A stretch of DNA of 64,000 nt. Origin: DATCYX01 sp963714425. GTDB taxonomy: Bacteria; Chloroflexota; Anaerolineae; Anaerolineales; UBA4823. The stretch's first letter is position 1. Every line of letters starts with the position of its first letter. Location: the NCBI GenBank assembly GCA_963714425.1, contig CAVQOI010000008.1, positions 124,001 to 188,000 of the forward strand, given 5' to 3'. Shown here piece by piece: positions 63,746-64,000 of this stretch. The notes under the pieces are model-generated. The model was not told the DNA's origin. It worked only from the letters and a program-made list of their open reading frames with translations, and ran no database searches. Position numbers and translations under genes: made by a program.

Positions 63746-64000
63746 TCATGCCTCCTCGACCGGTTTGAAGTATTGGATATCGGTCACAGATCCGGTACGC
63801 TCATTAGCTGGTTTCCATACAGCTCGAACTCTCATGCCAATCCGCACCTTCTGCGGATCAACCTCATCCAGCTTATGCAAGATGCCGTGAAGCGCGGAAG
63901 CGCCATCGATCTCGATGACTGCGGGAATCTCTGGGATCTGGATGCGTTGCACGTCCCAGGTGACGTAACACAGGGAGAAGGTGTTGACCGTGCCCGTATC
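63746..64000 (-). CDS. OB-fold/zinc-ribbon protein (DUF35 family) 2, 5' part outside window
   Basis: The frame is open to the window edge, so this is the C-terminal part of a longer protein. The in-window part is the OB-fold: TGTVNTFSLCYVTWDV and, at the end, ERTGSVTDIQYFKPV, repeating the end of the neighbouring DUF35 protein. The GTG at 63952 is internal. The stop is 1 base before the ATG of copy 1. The zinc ribbon and the likely thiolase partner would lie beyond the window. Confidence 0.78.
   Translation of the reverse strand, partial: DTGTVNTFSLCYVTWDVQRIQIPEIPAVIEIDGASALHGILHKLDEVDPQKVRIGMRVRAVWKPANERTGSVTDIQYFKPVEEA

Noticed and set aside
1..64000. tRNA, rRNA, CRISPR arrays, insertion sequences or phage genes
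   Set aside because: None was recognised on reading the gene gaps; no repeated spacer pattern and no transposase or integrase frame.

Overview
The window looks like one chromosomal segment of an uncultured or little-studied anaerobic member of the Chloroflexota, most likely class Anaerolineae. This is inference from protein style: glycogen genes of a recognisable type, large kinase-ATPase-TPR proteins, zinc-ribbon signalling proteins and tungsten-type aldehyde:ferredoxin oxidoreductases. No rRNA, tRNA, CRISPR array, transposase or phage gene was seen. Genes are tightly packed, with many ATGA/TGATG/GTGA overlaps.

Region 1 (1-8.2 kb) holds the 3' part of a CCA-adding-type HD enzyme, a small zinc-ribbon gene, and a signalling block: a stand-alone receiver, a zinc-ribbon histidine kinase, a GAF histidine kinase, an OmpR-type regulator, a double-HTH protein and a TPR protein. 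A GNAT acetyltransferase and a lipase-like hydrolase follow. Region 2 (8.2-17.2 kb) holds a membrane-anchored DsbA-like thioredoxin, a cobalamin adenosyltransferase with a DUF554 protein, a MoxR/CoxE-like ATPase-VWA pair, and membrane proteins including a Vps62-like protein and an alkaline-phosphatase-superfamily enzyme.

Region 3 (17.2-31.4 kb) is about alpha-glucan: malQ, glgC and glgA on the minus strand, a divergent GH57 enzyme, and then a two-gene unit. That unit is a GAF-SpoIIE phosphatase followed by a 2370-residue protein joining a Ser/Thr kinase, a STAND-like ATPase, TPR repeats and a complete GH13 alpha-amylase-type enzyme. This fusion is the most unusual object in the window.

Region 4 (31.5-39.9 kb) holds a mercaptopyruvate sulfurtransferase, a translationally coupled ABC exporter operon with a YhfC-type intramembrane protease, a CBS protein and pyruvate dehydrogenase E1-alpha/E1-beta/E2 without E3.

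Region 5 (40.1-59.8 kb) is a plus-strand amine and omega-amino-acid catabolic island: agmatine deiminase, an Lrp/AsnC regulator with a perfect palindrome at its promoter, five different class III aminotransferases, a methylmalonate-semialdehyde dehydrogenase, two Na+/solute symporters (one frameshifted), a saccharopine-dehydrogenase-like enzyme, two aldehyde ferredoxin oxidoreductases and a MoaD/ThiS-like protein. The simplest reading is import and transamination of amines or omega-amino acids, then ferredoxin- or CoA-linked oxidation of the aldehydes; the acyl products could enter central metabolism.

Region 6 (59.8-64 kb, minus strand) holds a large lipoprotein with starch-binding-like modules and a TIM-barrel-like domain, a membrane protein, and two tandem OB-fold/zinc-ribbon (DUF35) proteins, the second cut by the window end.
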